Below, piece after piece: positions 17,301 through 26,443 of a DNA stretch of 64,000 nt (position 1 is the first letter of the stretch; each line of letters starts with the position of its first letter). The translations under genes and the position numbers were made by a program. The notes under the pieces are model-generated. The model was not told the origin of the DNA. It was given only the letters and a program-made list of their open reading frames with translations, and did not search any database. The stretch covers positions 1,426,001 to 1,490,000 of the forward strand of contig CAWJGO010000002.1 of assembly GCA_963842515.1 (NCBI GenBank). Reading direction: 5' to 3'. Origin of the DNA: CADEED01 sp963842515. GTDB taxonomy: Bacteria > Pseudomonadota > Gammaproteobacteria > Steroidobacterales > Steroidobacteraceae.

Positions 17301-17349
17301 TCCGCCTCGGTTGGAAGAGGCGTGACGGGCGCAAAGGAAACCCAAGCCC

Positions 17350-18546
17350 ATGTTGACGCCTGCCCAGGCCGAAACCCTGATCGAGCAGCACCTCACGTGT
17401 CTGCCGATCGAATCATTGCCGCTTACCCAGGCCGCGGGTGCCGTGCTGCGCGAGAACATCTATGCGGAGCGCGATCACCCTCCGTTCGACCGCGTCGCCA
17501 TGGATGGCATAGCGCTGTGCACGACGGGCGCCGCGAGCAACGCCGGAAGGCTGCGCGTGGCGGGCATCCAGTCCGCGGGCGAACCGCCACAGACGCTGGC
17601 CGATCCTGACGCCTGCATCGAGATCATGACCGGCGCCATGCTGCCTCGCGGCTGCGACGCCGTGGTACCGGTCGAACAGGTGCAACGCAATGGCGCTTTC
17701 GCCGAAATCGGCCGCAAGGCGCCGCAGCCGTGGCAGAACGTGCATCGCCGCGGCTCGGATTGCCCGCAGGGTTCACTGTTGTTGACCGCGGGCACGCGTC
17801 TCACCGCCCCCGAGGTGGCCATCGCCGCGGGCGCAGGTATGGCGCGCGTGCGCGTGAGCGCACAACCCATGATCGTGGTGATCTCCACCGGTAACGAGCT
17901 CGTGGAACCGGGTGAAGTCATCGAGCCACACCAGGTGCGCCGCTCGAATGCCTACGGAATCGTGGCGGCGCTGCGCCAGCATGGTTTCACGCGCGTCGCC
18001 GACGATCACGTGCGTGACGACGAAGCGCAGCTTCGCGAACGCCTCGGATTTCATCTGCGCACGCACGATGTGCTGATCCTTTCGGGCGGCGTCTCGATGG
18101 GAAAGCTCGATCTCGTGCCGAATGTGCTGGAGCAGCTCGGAGTGAGCCTGGTGTTCCATCACGTGGCGCAGCGACCCGGCAAACCCATGTGGTTTGGCGT
18201 CTCGCAATCGGGACCTGCGGTGTTCGCGCTGCCCGGCAATCCGGTGTCGACCATGGTCTGCCTGGCGCGTTACGTGCTGCCGGCGTTGCGCACGGCCATG
18301 GGTCAGGCGCCCGCTGAAACACCGCGCATCGCGCTCACCGCACCCGTGGAGGTGAAAGCGCCGCTCGCGTTCTACCTGCCGGTGAAACTCAAGAGCGATG
18401 ATTGGGGCCGCACTTCGGCGGAGCCAAGACCCACCAACGGCTCGGGTGATTTCACCGCACTCGCGGGCACCGACGGTTTCGTCGAGCTGCCGCCGGGTCC
18501 AAACACCTTGCCGAAAGGGTTCGTGGCGCGCTTTTTCCGCTGGTAG
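17350..18546 (+). CDS. moeA: Molybdopterin molybdotransferase MoeA
   Basis: 398 residues, normal for MoeA, which inserts molybdate into adenylated molybdopterin. Visible segments are ERDHPPFDRVAMDGIAL near the N-terminus, IMTGAMLPRGCDAVVPVE, the MoCF_biosynth core with ISTGNELVEPGE and LSGGVSMGKLD, and ALPGNPVSTMVCLARYVLP. The first gene of a tightly packed molybdenum cofactor operon; moaA follows after 3 bases. Confidence 0.95.
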   Translation: MLTPAQAETLIEQHLTCLPIESLPLTQAAGAVLRENIYAERDHPPFDRVAMDGIALCTTGAASNAGRLRVAGIQSAGEPPQTLADPDACIEIMTGAMLPRGCDAVVPVEQVQRNGAFAEIGRKAPQPWQNVHRRGSDCPQGSLLLTAGTRLTAPEVAIAAGAGMARVRVSAQPMIVVISTGNELVEPGEVIEPHQVRRSNAYGIVAALRQHGFTRVADDHVRDDEAQLRERLGFHLRTHDVLILSGGVSMGKLDLVPNVLEQLGVSLVFHHVAQRPGKPMWFGVSQSGPAVFALPGNPVSTMVCLARYVLPALRTAMGQAPAETPRIALTAPVEVKAPLAFYLPVKLKSDDWGRTSAEPRPTNGSGDFTALAGTDGFVELPPGPNTLPKGFVARFFRW

Positions 18547-18549
18547 CAC

Positions 18550-19602
18550 ATGGACAAACCCGAAAACATCTTTCCGCTGACGGCCGGCCGGCTGCCCGTC
18601 GATACGCTGCGCCGTCCCATCCATGATCTGCGAATCTCCGTCATGGACCGCTGCAATTTTCGTTGCCCCTATTGCATGCCGCGCGAAACCTTCCACGAGG
18701 CGTATCGCTTCCTGAAAACCAACGAGCGGCTCGATTTCGCGGAGGTGCTGCGGCTGGCGCGGGTATTCGCGCACGCCGGCGTGAAGAAGGTGCGTATCAC
18801 CGGCGGCGAGCCGTTGCTGCGTGCCAATCTCTCCGATCTCATCGGCGATCTCACCTCTTTGCCCGGTATCGAAGATGTCGCGCTGACCACCAACGGCATG
18901 CTGCTGGCGAAATACGCCACCGAGCTCAAGGCCGCCGGTCTCAACCGTATCACCGTGAGCCTGGACACGCTCGATCCGGAAATATTCGCGCGCATGAGCG
19001 GCGGCTTCGGCGGCGTGGCCGAAGTCCTCGAAGGCATCGACCATGCGCGGCGCGCCGGCCTGGCGCCGATCAAGGTGAACACCGTCGTGCAGCGGGGCGT
19101 CAACGACCACACGGTGCTCGACCTGCTGGCGTACTTTCGCGGCACGGGCGTCATCGTGCGATTCATCGAATACATGGATGTCGGCACCCGCAATCACTGG
19201 ATTCCCGCGCTGGTGGTGCCTTCGAAAGAGCTGGCGGCGCGCATCCATGCCCGCTGGCCGATTCAACCGCGCGAACGCGAGTACCGCGGCGAAGTCGCCG
19301 AACGTCACGCGTTCGAAGATGGGATGGGCGAAATCGGATTCATCTCCTCGGTGTCGCAACCCTTCTGCGGCGATTGCTCGCGCGCGCGCATCTCTTCAGA
19401 CGGCTCGTTCTACACCTGCCTGTTCGCGACGCAGGGCGTGGACCTGCGCGGACCCTTGCGTGCGGGCGCCACCGACGAGGAGCTCCACGAGCTCATCCGC
19501 GGCGTATGGAGCGGCCGGCGCGACCGCTACAGCGAGCTGCGGGCGTCGATGCGCGACACCGCCGACCTGCACAAAGTCGAGATGAACTACATCGGCGGAT
19601 AA
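18550..19602 (+). CDS. moaA: GTP 3',8-cyclase MoaA
   Basis: 350 residues. Radical SAM enzyme of the first step of molybdopterin synthesis. The N-terminal cluster motif is CNFRCPYC (CX3CX2C), with TGGEPLLR as the SAM-binding GGE motif. The C-terminal second 4Fe-4S cluster is CGDCSRARISSDGSFYTC, and the chain ends in the functional di-glycine (YIGG). The product is converted by MoaC downstream. A 21-base palindrome begins inside its stop codon and separates it from moaC. Confidence 0.96.
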   Translation: MDKPENIFPLTAGRLPVDTLRRPIHDLRISVMDRCNFRCPYCMPRETFHEAYRFLKTNERLDFAEVLRLARVFAHAGVKKVRITGGEPLLRANLSDLIGDLTSLPGIEDVALTTNGMLLAKYATELKAAGLNRITVSLDTLDPEIFARMSGGFGGVAEVLEGIDHARRAGLAPIKVNTVVQRGVNDHTVLDLLAYFRGTGVIVRFIEYMDVGTRNHWIPALVVPSKELAARIHARWPIQPREREYRGEVAERHAFEDGMGEIGFISSVSQPFCGDCSRARISSDGSFYTCLFATQGVDLRGPLRAGATDEELHELIRGVWSGRRDRYSELRASMRDTADLHKVEMNYIGG

Positions 19603-19644
19603 ATGGGGTCAGACCCCATTTCCTAGCAAAAGGGGCCGGACCTC
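19601..19644. repeat. Palindromic element after the moaA stop codon
   Basis: Perfect inverted repeat AAATGGGGTC (19601-19610) / GACCCCATTT (19612-19621) around a single A, followed by TCCTAGCAAAAGGGG and CCGGACCT. The tail TTTCCTAGCAAAAGGGG recurs identically at 48250-48266. It starts inside the TAA of moaA and occupies most of the 55-base moaA-moaC gap, where it could act as a transcript hairpin. Confidence 0.7.
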
Positions 19645-19657
19645 AGATTCGAACGCA

Positions 19658-20161
19658 ATGGCAAAACCGACACAGAAACTCACGCATCTCGACTCCGCGC
19701 GCCGTCCCACCATGGTCGACGTAGGCGGCAAAACCGCGACTTCACGCGAAGCGTCCGCCGAGGCCACGGTCCAACTGCCGAAGGCGGTGGCACGAGCGTT
19801 GGCGGCCAGTGGCCATCGCACGAAGAAGGGTCCGGTGTTCGACACGGCGATCGTCGCCGGCGTCATGGCCGCCAAACGTACACACGAGATCATCCCGTTC
19901 TGCCATCCGCTGGCACTCGAGCGTTGCACCGTTGATATCGCCTCGAGGCCCGGCGGCCGCATTCACATCATTTGCAGCGTGGCCGTGCATCACAAGACTG
20001 GCGTGGAGATGGAAGCGCTCATGGGCGCGACCGCCGCCGCCCTCACCATCTATGACATGTGCAAGGCGCTGTCGCACGACATCGAGATCAGCGAGGTCCG
20101 CCTGACACGCAAGACCGGTGGAAAACGCGACTTTCAACGTATGACACGGAAGAAGAGATGA
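19658..20161 (+). CDS. moaC: Cyclic pyranopterin monophosphate synthase MoaC
   Basis: 167 residues. Works after MoaA to form cyclic pyranopterin monophosphate. Family segments seen are MVDVGGK with TSREA near the N-terminus, AAKRTHEIIPFCHPL, GVEMEALMGATAAALTIYDMCKA and the final KTGGKRDF. The start ATG at 19658 has no strong Shine-Dalgarno because a repeat element lies directly upstream. The stop overlaps the next gene (ATGA at 20158). Confidence 0.95.
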   Translation: MAKPTQKLTHLDSARRPTMVDVGGKTATSREASAEATVQLPKAVARALAASGHRTKKGPVFDTAIVAGVMAAKRTHEIIPFCHPLALERCTVDIASRPGGRIHIICSVAVHHKTGVEMEALMGATAAALTIYDMCKALSHDIEISEVRLTRKTGGKRDFQRMTRKKR

Positions 20162-21024
20162 ACGTCCCGCGTCTGCACGGACTGGTGCTGGCCGGCGGGC
20201 GCAGCTCGCGCATGAAGCGCGACAAGGCCGCTCTCGAATTCCGCGCCGGCGAGTCACAGCTCGACGCCGCCATGAAATTGCTGGAAGGTCGCGTGGCTCG
20301 CGCCTATGTCTCGGTGCGCGGCGATCAGCAGAACGACCCCGCCCGCGCACGCTATGCGCGCATCCTCGATCGCGGCGACATCGAAGGCCCCATCGCCGGC
20401 ATCAGTGCCGCGTTCGCCAGCTACCCCGATGCCGCGTGGCTGGTCCTGGCATGCGACCTGCCGTTTCTCGATGCCGCCACGCTGGACACGCTGATCCTGG
20501 CGCGCGACCCCAGCTTCGACGCCACCGCGTTCCGTTCGAGTCACGACGGCCTGCCCGAACCGCTGTGCGCCATCTACGAGCCGCGGGCGCGCGCTGCGCT
20601 CGACGCCCAGATAGCCGCCGGCCGCAATTGCCCGCGAAAATTCCTCATCAACGCGCACACCCAGCTGCTCGCCCAGCCGAATCCGCGAGCGCTCGACAAC
20701 GTCAACACCGTGGACGAGTATCGGCAGGCCATGACGGCTCTCACGACATCAGGGCAGGCCACTGCCGGGCAGGCCAAGTCCGAACGCAAGATCAGCGTGC
20801 AGTACTACGCGCTGTTGCGCGAGCAGGCCGGACGCAGCGACGAGATCGTTACTACCGGCGCGCGCGATGCGCGCGAGCTGTATGCCGAGCTGCGCACGCG
20901 TTATCCGTTCACGCTGCCGGCGGAAATGCTGCGCGTGGCCATCAACGCAGAATTCGGCGAATGGTCGCAGCCGCTTGCGGCCGGCGATGCGGTCGTGTTC
21001 ATTCCTCCGGTGGCCGGCGGATGA
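20158..21024 (+). CDS. MobA-MoaD fusion (guanylyltransferase plus molybdopterin synthase small subunit)
   Basis: 288 residues from the ATG overlapping the moaC stop. Residues about 6-195 are MobA-like: LVLAGGRSSRMKRDKA (nucleotide-binding loop), ACDLPFL and a C-terminal VNTVDEY. After an Ala/Thr/Gly-rich linker (about 196-208), residues about 210-288 form a MoaD ubiquitin-like domain (KISVQYYALLREQAGR) ending in the essential Gly-Gly (PPVAGG). MobA attaches GMP to molybdopterin while MoaD carries the sulfur thiocarboxylate. These steps are far apart in the pathway, so the fusion is unusual. The C-terminal GG is free, as needed for activation by the MoeB domain of the next gene. Confidence 0.9.
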   Translation: MNVPRLHGLVLAGGRSSRMKRDKAALEFRAGESQLDAAMKLLEGRVARAYVSVRGDQQNDPARARYARILDRGDIEGPIAGISAAFASYPDAAWLVLACDLPFLDAATLDTLILARDPSFDATAFRSSHDGLPEPLCAIYEPRARAALDAQIAAGRNCPRKFLINAHTQLLAQPNPRALDNVNTVDEYRQAMTALTTSGQATAGQAKSERKISVQYYALLREQAGRSDEIVTTGARDARELYAELRTRYPFTLPAEMLRVAINAEFGEWSQPLAAGDAVVFIPPVAGG

Positions 21025-22565
21025 GTCCCTTTCGCTTCAGCGAGAACTCGCTGGACACGGCGGCGCTGCAACTCGAAATGCGCGACGAGAGTTGCGGCGG
21101 CTTCGCGGCCTTCGAGGGTTGGGTCCGAAATCACAACGAAGGGCACGCCGTCACGCGCCTCGAATACGAAGCTTTCGTCGAGCTCGCTGAAAGGGAAGGC
21201 GCGCGCATCGTCGAGGAAGCGCGCGTGAAGTTTGGCGCCACGCGCGCCGCCTGCGTGCATCGCGTCGGCTCCCTGGGATTGGGCGATGTCGCCGTCTGGG
21301 TCGGGGTCAGCGCCGCGCATCGCGACGAAGCCTTCCGCGCCTGCCGCTTCATCATCGATGAAGTCAAACACCGCGTGCCGATCTGGAAGAAGGAACACTA
21401 TGCCAACGGCGATTCCGGCTGGGTGAACTGCGAGAGGTGCGCCATGCCGTCAGCGCACACGCACGAGCATCCACACGAGCCCGCGCAGCCCCTCCACACG
21501 CCGGTCCCTGACTACTCGCGCCAGATCGCGCTGCGTGAAGTCGGCGCCGAAGGCCAGGCGCGACTGCGCGGCGCGTCGGTGCTGGTCGTCGGCGCGGGCG
21601 GCCTGGGCGTCCCCGTGCTGCAATACCTTGCCGGCGCGGGCGTCGGCCGCCTCGGCATCATCGATGCCGACCGCCTCGAGCCCTCTAACCTGCATCGTCA
21701 GACCTGGTATGCATTGAGCGAATGTGGCCAGGAGAAATCCACGCTCGCCGCTGCACGCGTGCACGCGCTCAATCCCGAGGTGCGCGTCGAGCCGCACGCG
21801 CTGCGTCTCGACGCCGGCAATGCCGGCCGTCTCGCCGCCGGCTACGACCTCATTCTCGATTGCAGCGACAACTTCGCCACCAAGTTCCTGCTCAACGACC
21901 TGGCGCTCGAGACCGGCAAGCCGGTGTTGTTCGCGAGCGTGTACCAATACGAAGGCCAGTTGCAGCTGGTGCGCGGCGACGACACCTCTGCCTGCCTGCG
22001 TTGCGTGTGGCCCGAGGCCACGCGTGATGGCCTGGTGGGCAATTGCGCCGAAGCCGGCGTGCTCGGACCCGTGCCCGGTGTGTTTGGCAGCCTGCAGGCA
22101 CTCGAGGCGCTCAAACTGTTGTTAGGCCTACCGGGCTTGAACGCCGGCGAGATGCTCATCTTCGACCTGGTCACGCTGAACACGCAACGGCTGCGCGCGC
22201 GCCGCGCGCCGGATTGCGAGGCGCATCGCCGCGCGACCAACCCCGTCGCCGCCGAAATGCCGGCCGGCGAAGAGCTCGAGGTGCACTTCGCGTCACTCGC
22301 CGAGGCACAGAAGGCCGGCTTTCAATTCGTGGACGTGCGCGACGCCCGCGAGCGCGCCACCGATCCGCTGCCGGCGCCTGCGCTGCACCTGCCGATGTCC
22401 AAACTGCTGAGCGACGCCGCCAGTCTCGATCTCGTCGGGCGTTACCTGCTGATCTGTGCCACCGGCAAGCGCAGCGCCGCCGCCGCCGGGTTGCTGCGCT
22501 CGCAGGGCTTTCGCGCCTGCAGATCGCTCGAAGGCGGACTCAAGGGCCTGAAAACCTCCGCTTGA
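21021..22565 (+). CDS. MoaE-MoeB-rhodanese triple fusion
   Basis: 514 residues, ATGA-overlapping the upstream gene. Residues 1-140 are MoaE, the large subunit of molybdopterin synthase (KHRVPIWKKEHY holds the catalytic Lys region). A His-rich linker follows (about 145-153). Residues 165-400 are MoeB, with GAGGLG (191-196) for ATP and conserved Cys342 in GNCAEAGVLGP. CLRC (325-328) is the first zinc pair; the second is CEAH (399-402), not CxxC. Residues about 415-514 are a rhodanese domain with active-site loop CATGKR (Cys479). One chain would therefore relay sulfur, activate MoaD and hold the synthase catalytic subunit. MoeB-rhodanese resembles eukaryotic MOCS3; addition of MoaE is the unusual part. 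Confidence 0.92.
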   Translation: MSPFRFSENSLDTAALQLEMRDESCGGFAAFEGWVRNHNEGHAVTRLEYEAFVELAEREGARIVEEARVKFGATRAACVHRVGSLGLGDVAVWVGVSAAHRDEAFRACRFIIDEVKHRVPIWKKEHYANGDSGWVNCERCAMPSAHTHEHPHEPAQPLHTPVPDYSRQIALREVGAEGQARLRGASVLVVGAGGLGVPVLQYLAGAGVGRLGIIDADRLEPSNLHRQTWYALSECGQEKSTLAAARVHALNPEVRVEPHALRLDAGNAGRLAAGYDLILDCSDNFATKFLLNDLALETGKPVLFASVYQYEGQLQLVRGDDTSACLRCVWPEATRDGLVGNCAEAGVLGPVPGVFGSLQALEALKLLLGLPGLNAGEMLIFDLVTLNTQRLRARRAPDCEAHRRATNPVAAEMPAGEELEVHFASLAEAQKAGFQFVDVRDARERATDPLPAPALHLPMSKLLSDAASLDLVGRYLLICATGKRSAAAAGLLRSQGFRACRSLEGGLKGLKTSA

Positions 22566-23518
22566 AACACGCGCTGTACGCCATCGTCGTGTGTCTTTCG
22601 GGGGTACCGGCTTCAGGCGCCATCGCCACCGGCGACACTGCCGAAACTTCCGAGCATCCCCTGCTCGACCTCGCGCGCGAGCTGCAACTCACGCGCAAGC
22701 CCGACATGCGCACGACGCCCGGCGCGCCGGCACTGCGGCAGGCCGAGCACGCCCTCGAGCAGGCTCACGCGCCCGCCGACAGCGAATGCGCTCAAAGCCT
22801 CGGTGCGCTGCGGTTCGCCGCGCTCCACATGGACGTCGGCGCCGCGTTGACCGGACAGGGTGATTTTTCAGGCGCCGCCGCCGCCTATCGCCGCGCTCTC
22901 GCCTGCCGGCCCCGCGATGCGCAGATACTCGCGATCCTCGCCGGTGTGCAGTTCGACGCCCGTGACTATGCGGGCGCACGCGCCACCATCGAGGCTTCGC
23001 TCGCCATTGCACCGCGCGCCGTGAATTCCAACCGGCTGGCCGGCAACATCGATTTCGTCGCCGAGCGCTGGGCGAATGCCGTGTCACGCTTCCGCTATGT
23101 CTCGGCCAGTGATCCCGATCGCGTGCAGGCCGCATACGGCCAGCTCATGCTCGGGTTGTCGCAGATGCGGGCGGGAGTCGCGAAACCCGAATTCGTCGAG
23201 CGCACGCCCGGTGAGGGATGGCCCCAGCCGTTGCTGCTGTACTTGCGCGGCGAATACACCGAAGCCGAGCTGGTGCTGCCCGTGCGCGAAGGCGACGAGG
23301 GCGACAACGCGCAACCCAACACCAGTACCGACGAACGGCTGTGCGAAGCGTTGTTCTATGTTGGCGAGGCGTACTGGGCGCGCGGCCAGCCCGAGGTCGC
23401 ACGCGACTACTTCGCGGCGCTCGTGAACGTCAAGGTGATCTACTTTCTCGAACACGGCCTCGCACTGGCGGAAATTGCGAAGCTGCGCGAGCGCTTGAAC
23501 GCGGCGACAGACCGTTGA
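22562..23518 (+). CDS. Secreted TPR-like protein of unknown function
   Basis: 318 residues from a TTG at 22562 that overlaps the stop of the preceding fusion gene (TTGA). The first 22 residues form a signal peptide. The longer upstream open frame is only a shadow of the fusion gene. Two or three degenerate TPR units can be seen (ALTGQGDFSGAAAAYRRALACRP; AQILAILAGVQFDARDYAGAR; the C-terminal EALFYVGEAYWARGQPEVARDYF). Likely a periplasmic helical repeat protein for protein contacts. It may be carried along at the end of the molybdenum cofactor operon; no functional link is evident. It converges on a VOC-family gene 10 bases away. Confidence 0.72.
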   Translation: MKHALYAIVVCLSGVPASGAIATGDTAETSEHPLLDLARELQLTRKPDMRTTPGAPALRQAEHALEQAHAPADSECAQSLGALRFAALHMDVGAALTGQGDFSGAAAAYRRALACRPRDAQILAILAGVQFDARDYAGARATIEASLAIAPRAVNSNRLAGNIDFVAERWANAVSRFRYVSASDPDRVQAAYGQLMLGLSQMRAGVAKPEFVERTPGEGWPQPLLLYLRGEYTEAELVLPVREGDEGDNAQPNTSTDERLCEALFYVGEAYWARGQPEVARDYFAALVNVKVIYFLEHGLALAEIAKLRERLNAATDR

Positions 23519-23528
23519 GCGCGGGAAG

Positions 23529-23891
23529 CTAGGCCGGCGGCTCCCACAACTCGATGGGATTTCCCTCAGGATCGTGGATGCGCGCGAACCGGCCGGTCTC
23601 CGGCGTGTTCCATTCGGCCTTGGTAGTGACCTCGATGCCGGCGTCGCGCAACTTGCTCAGCAGCTCGTCCAACTGCTCCACGCGCAGGTTGAGCATCCAT
23701 TGTTTGTCCTGTGCGTAGTAATCCGTGTCCCATTTGAATGGGGCGAACACGGTAGGACCTGCGGCTTGCTGCCAGAGAAACTCGCCCGCAGCCATGTTGG
23801 CGCCGACGCCCAGGTTCTCGAGGTACCAGGCCATGAGCTTGTCGGGATCGCGACTGCGGAAGAAAAACCCGCCGATGCCGGTGACTGCCAT
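23529..23891 (-). CDS. VOC (glyoxalase/dioxygenase superfamily) protein
   Basis: 120 residues, one VOC module pair: GIGGFFFRSRDPDKLMAWYLENLG at the start and RFARIHDPEGNPIELWEP at the end, with the metal-ligand Glu in IELWE. Similar small proteins are annotated as glyoxalase/bleomycin-resistance family; the substrate cannot be told from sequence. It ends 10 bases from the convergent TPR gene and lies just downstream of proA (11 bases), so it may be the last gene of the proBA transcript. Confidence 0.85.
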   Translation of the reverse strand: MAVTGIGGFFFRSRDPDKLMAWYLENLGVGANMAAGEFLWQQAAGPTVFAPFKWDTDYYAQDKQWMLNLRVEQLDELLSKLRDAGIEVTTKAEWNTPETGRFARIHDPEGNPIELWEPPA

Positions 23892-23902
23892 TCGTCGATC
23901 TC

Positions 23903-25198
23903 TTACGGCCTGACCTGCCCGCTGCCGCGTACCACGTATTTATAGCTGCACAGCTGCTCCACTCCGACGGGCCCGCGCGCATGGAAACGATCCGTGGAGA
24001 TGCCGATCTCCGCCCCCATGCCGAACTCCCCGCCGTCGGCGAACTGCGTGGAGGCGTTGTGCAGCACGATGGCGCTATCTACCCGTTCGAGGAAACGCTG
24101 CGCGGTCGGCAGGTTCGACGTGACGATGCTGTCGGTGTGCGCGGAGCCGTACTTGCCGATGTGCTCGATGGCCGCATCCACGCCGTCGACCACGCGCGCG
24201 GCGATGATGGCGTCGAGATACTCGGTATACCAGTCCTGTTCGGTGGCGGCCTGCACACGCGCGTCCACTTTCTGCGCGGCGGCATCCCCGCGCACTTCGC
24301 AGCCGGCGTCGAGCAGATCCTTGATGACGGGCGCGAGGTGCGTGGCCACGCAGGCGGCATCGACCAGCAAAGTTTCGGCCGAGCCGCAGATGCCGGTGCG
24401 CCGCAGTTTGGCGTTCTTGACGATGGCGCGCGCCATGGTGAGATCGGCATCGCGATCGACGTACACGTGGCACACGCCTTCGAGGTGGCCGATGACGGGC
24501 ACGCGCGCTTCCTGCTGGACGCGGGCCACGAGGCTCTTGCCACCGCGCGGCACGACCACGTCGATGTAGTCCGTCATCGATGACAATAGGTAGCCGACTG
24601 CGGCGCGGTCGGTGGTGGGCACGAGCTGAATGCTCGCGGCCGGCAGCTCCGCGGCGATGAGTCCCTCGACCAGGCAGGCGTGAATGGCGCGGCTGGAATG
24701 CACGCTCTCGGAGCCGCCGCGCAGGATGGCGGCATTGCCGGATTTCAGGCACAACGCGCCGGCATCGCAGGTCACGTTCGGGCGGCTTTCGTAGATGATG
24801 CCGATGACTCCGAGCGGCACGCGTATTCGCGCGATGTCCAGGCCGTTGGGCCGCGTCCATTGCGCAATCGTGGTGCCGACCGGGTCGGCCAGTGCAGCGA
24901 TGTCTTCGACACCGCGCGCCATGCCCTCGACGCGCTTCTCGTCGAGTGAGAGGCGATCGAGCATCGCACCGGACAGACCCTTCGCCCGCGCCGCTTCCAT
25001 GTCCTTCGCATTGGCCGCTAACAACTCAGGACTGCGGGCGCGCAGCGCGGCCGCGATCTTCGTCAACGCGAGATTCTTGGCGGCGGTGCTGGCCAGCGCC
25101 AGGACGGTAGCGGCCGCGGCCGCATCGCGGCCGAGCCTGTCCATGACGGCGGCGATCTCCGCGGTGCTGGCGGCGGCCTTCGAAGCGTTGGCGTTCAA
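23903..25198 (-). CDS. proA: Glutamate-5-semialdehyde dehydrogenase
   Basis: 431 residues, close to the usual 415-430. I chose the TTG at 25198 because GAAGAGGA sits 8 bases upstream and it falls just 13 bases after the proB stop; an ATG at 25252 would overlap proB. Family features are ALCLKSGNAAILRGGSE, EGVCHVYVD, the catalytic cysteine in RRTGICGSAETLL and GGEFGMGAEIGIST. It reduces gamma-glutamyl phosphate, made by ProB next door, to the semialdehyde in proline synthesis. No proC is in the window. Confidence 0.95.
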   Translation of the reverse strand: MNANASKAAASTAEIAAVMDRLGRDAAAAATVLALASTAAKNLALTKIAAALRARSPELLAANAKDMEAARAKGLSGAMLDRLSLDEKRVEGMARGVEDIAALADPVGTTIAQWTRPNGLDIARIRVPLGVIGIIYESRPNVTCDAGALCLKSGNAAILRGGSESVHSSRAIHACLVEGLIAAELPAASIQLVPTTDRAAVGYLLSSMTDYIDVVVPRGGKSLVARVQQEARVPVIGHLEGVCHVYVDRDADLTMARAIVKNAKLRRTGICGSAETLLVDAACVATHLAPVIKDLLDAGCEVRGDAAAQKVDARVQAATEQDWYTEYLDAIIAARVVDGVDAAIEHIGKYGSAHTDSIVTSNLPTAQRFLERVDSAIVLHNASTQFADGGEFGMGAEIGISTDRFHARGPVGVEQLCSYKYVVRGSGQVRP

Positions 25199-25211
25199 TC
25201 GGAAGTCCTCT

Positions 25212-26354
25212 TCAAACGGAGGCGAGATCGGCGCGCATGAGCACCAGGTCATCGCGATGAATCATTTCGGCGCGCCCGCGAAACCCAAGGAGCGCTTCGA
25301 TATCCGAGCTGCGCTTGCCGATGATGCGGGCGGCATCCTGATCGTTGTACGCGATCATACCTCGGGCGATTTCGGCGCCATCACGGTCCAGCACACTCAC
25401 GGTGTCGCCACGTGCGAACCGGCCGCTGACGGCGGTGACGCCCGCGGGCAGCAGGCTCTTGCCGGTACGCAGTGCCTGCAGCGCACCGACATCGATGGTG
25501 ATCGCGCCGCTCGGGCGCAGCGAGCCGGCGATCCACTGCTTTCGCGCGTTCTCCGGGTTCGAGCCGGGCAGGAACCAGCTGCAATCGGCGCCCTCTTCGA
25601 GCCGGCGCACGGGATGCAGCGGCGCCCCGGCCGTAATGGCCATGGCGCAGCCCGCCGCGGTCGCGATCTTCGCGGCGGCGATCTTCGTGGCCATGCCGCC
25701 CGTGCCCAGTGCGGAGGCAGATGCACCGCCCATGGCTTCGATCTCGGGCGTGATGTCGCGTATTTCGGGAATCAACCGGGCTGTCGGGTCGAGGTTCGGG
25801 TCCGCGGTGTACAGGCCCGACACGTCCGACAGCAGCAGCAGGCAGTCGGCGCTCGTCATCTGCGCGACACGAGCGGCGAGCCGGTCGTTGTCGCCATAGC
25901 GGATCTCGGTGGTGGCCACCGTGTCGTTTTCATTGATGACCGGCAGTGCACCGAGCTCGAGCAACTCGGAGAGTGTGGCGCGCGCATTTAGATAGCGGCG
26001 GCGGCGCTCGCTGTCTTCGAGCGTTAACAGAATCTGGGCGACGGTGACACCGGAGCGCGCGAACAACTCCTTATAAACGTGTGCCAGCGCAATCTGGCCG
26101 ACAGCCGCCGCCGCCTGGCTCTCCTCGAGCTTCAGCGGGCCGGTGGCGAGCTTGAGCTCGCGCCGGCCAAGCGCGATGGCACCGGAGGACACGAGCACCA
26201 CTTCCTGCCGGCGGGCTCGCAGGCGCAGGAGGTCCTCGACCAGGGTTTCGAGCCACGGCCGGTTGACCTGTCCGTTCGACGGGTCGACGAGCAGGGCCGA
26301 GCCGACCTTTACGACGATTCGGCGCGCACGAGTTAGAGGAGATGCGGCAGTCAT
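25212..26354 (-). CDS. proB: Glutamate 5-kinase
   Basis: 380 residues. Amino acid kinase domain (about 10-270) with VVKVGSALL, LVSSGAIALGRREL, INENDTVATTEIRYGDND and GTGGMATKIAAAKIA. A C-terminal PUA domain (about 285-365; DVGALQALRTGKSLLPAGV) is found in most bacterial ProB. It phosphorylates glutamate in the first committed step of proline synthesis and is normally inhibited by proline. It forms a leftward operon with proA. Confidence 0.96.
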   Translation of the reverse strand: MTAASPLTRARRIVVKVGSALLVDPSNGQVNRPWLETLVEDLLRLRARRQEVVLVSSGAIALGRRELKLATGPLKLEESQAAAAVGQIALAHVYKELFARSGVTVAQILLTLEDSERRRRYLNARATLSELLELGALPVINENDTVATTEIRYGDNDRLAARVAQMTSADCLLLLSDVSGLYTADPNLDPTARLIPEIRDITPEIEAMGGASASALGTGGMATKIAAAKIATAAGCAMAITAGAPLHPVRRLEEGADCSWFLPGSNPENARKQWIAGSLRPSGAITIDVGALQALRTGKSLLPAGVTAVSGRFARGDTVSVLDRDGAEIARGMIAYNDQDAARIIGKRSSDIEALLGFRGRAEMIHRDDLVLMRADLASV

Positions 26355-26443
26355 GAGCGGGACCGATCTTACGCAATAGCTCCCGTTGCCGCATTGGCAG
26401 GCACTCCGTAAACTCTCGCCCCTCCAACAGAGGCTTTAGTCTT

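Noticed and set aside
17773..19359. Long open frame on the minus strand (528 codons) across moeA and moaA
   Set aside because: It is antisense to two clearly conserved genes and its residues (rich in His, Arg, Ala and Gly) show no family motif; long antisense frames are expected at this G+C.
22043..22561. Upstream extension of the TPR-like gene
   Set aside because: It lies wholly within the MoeB-rhodanese coding region; the signal peptide begins at the TTG overlapping that gene's stop.
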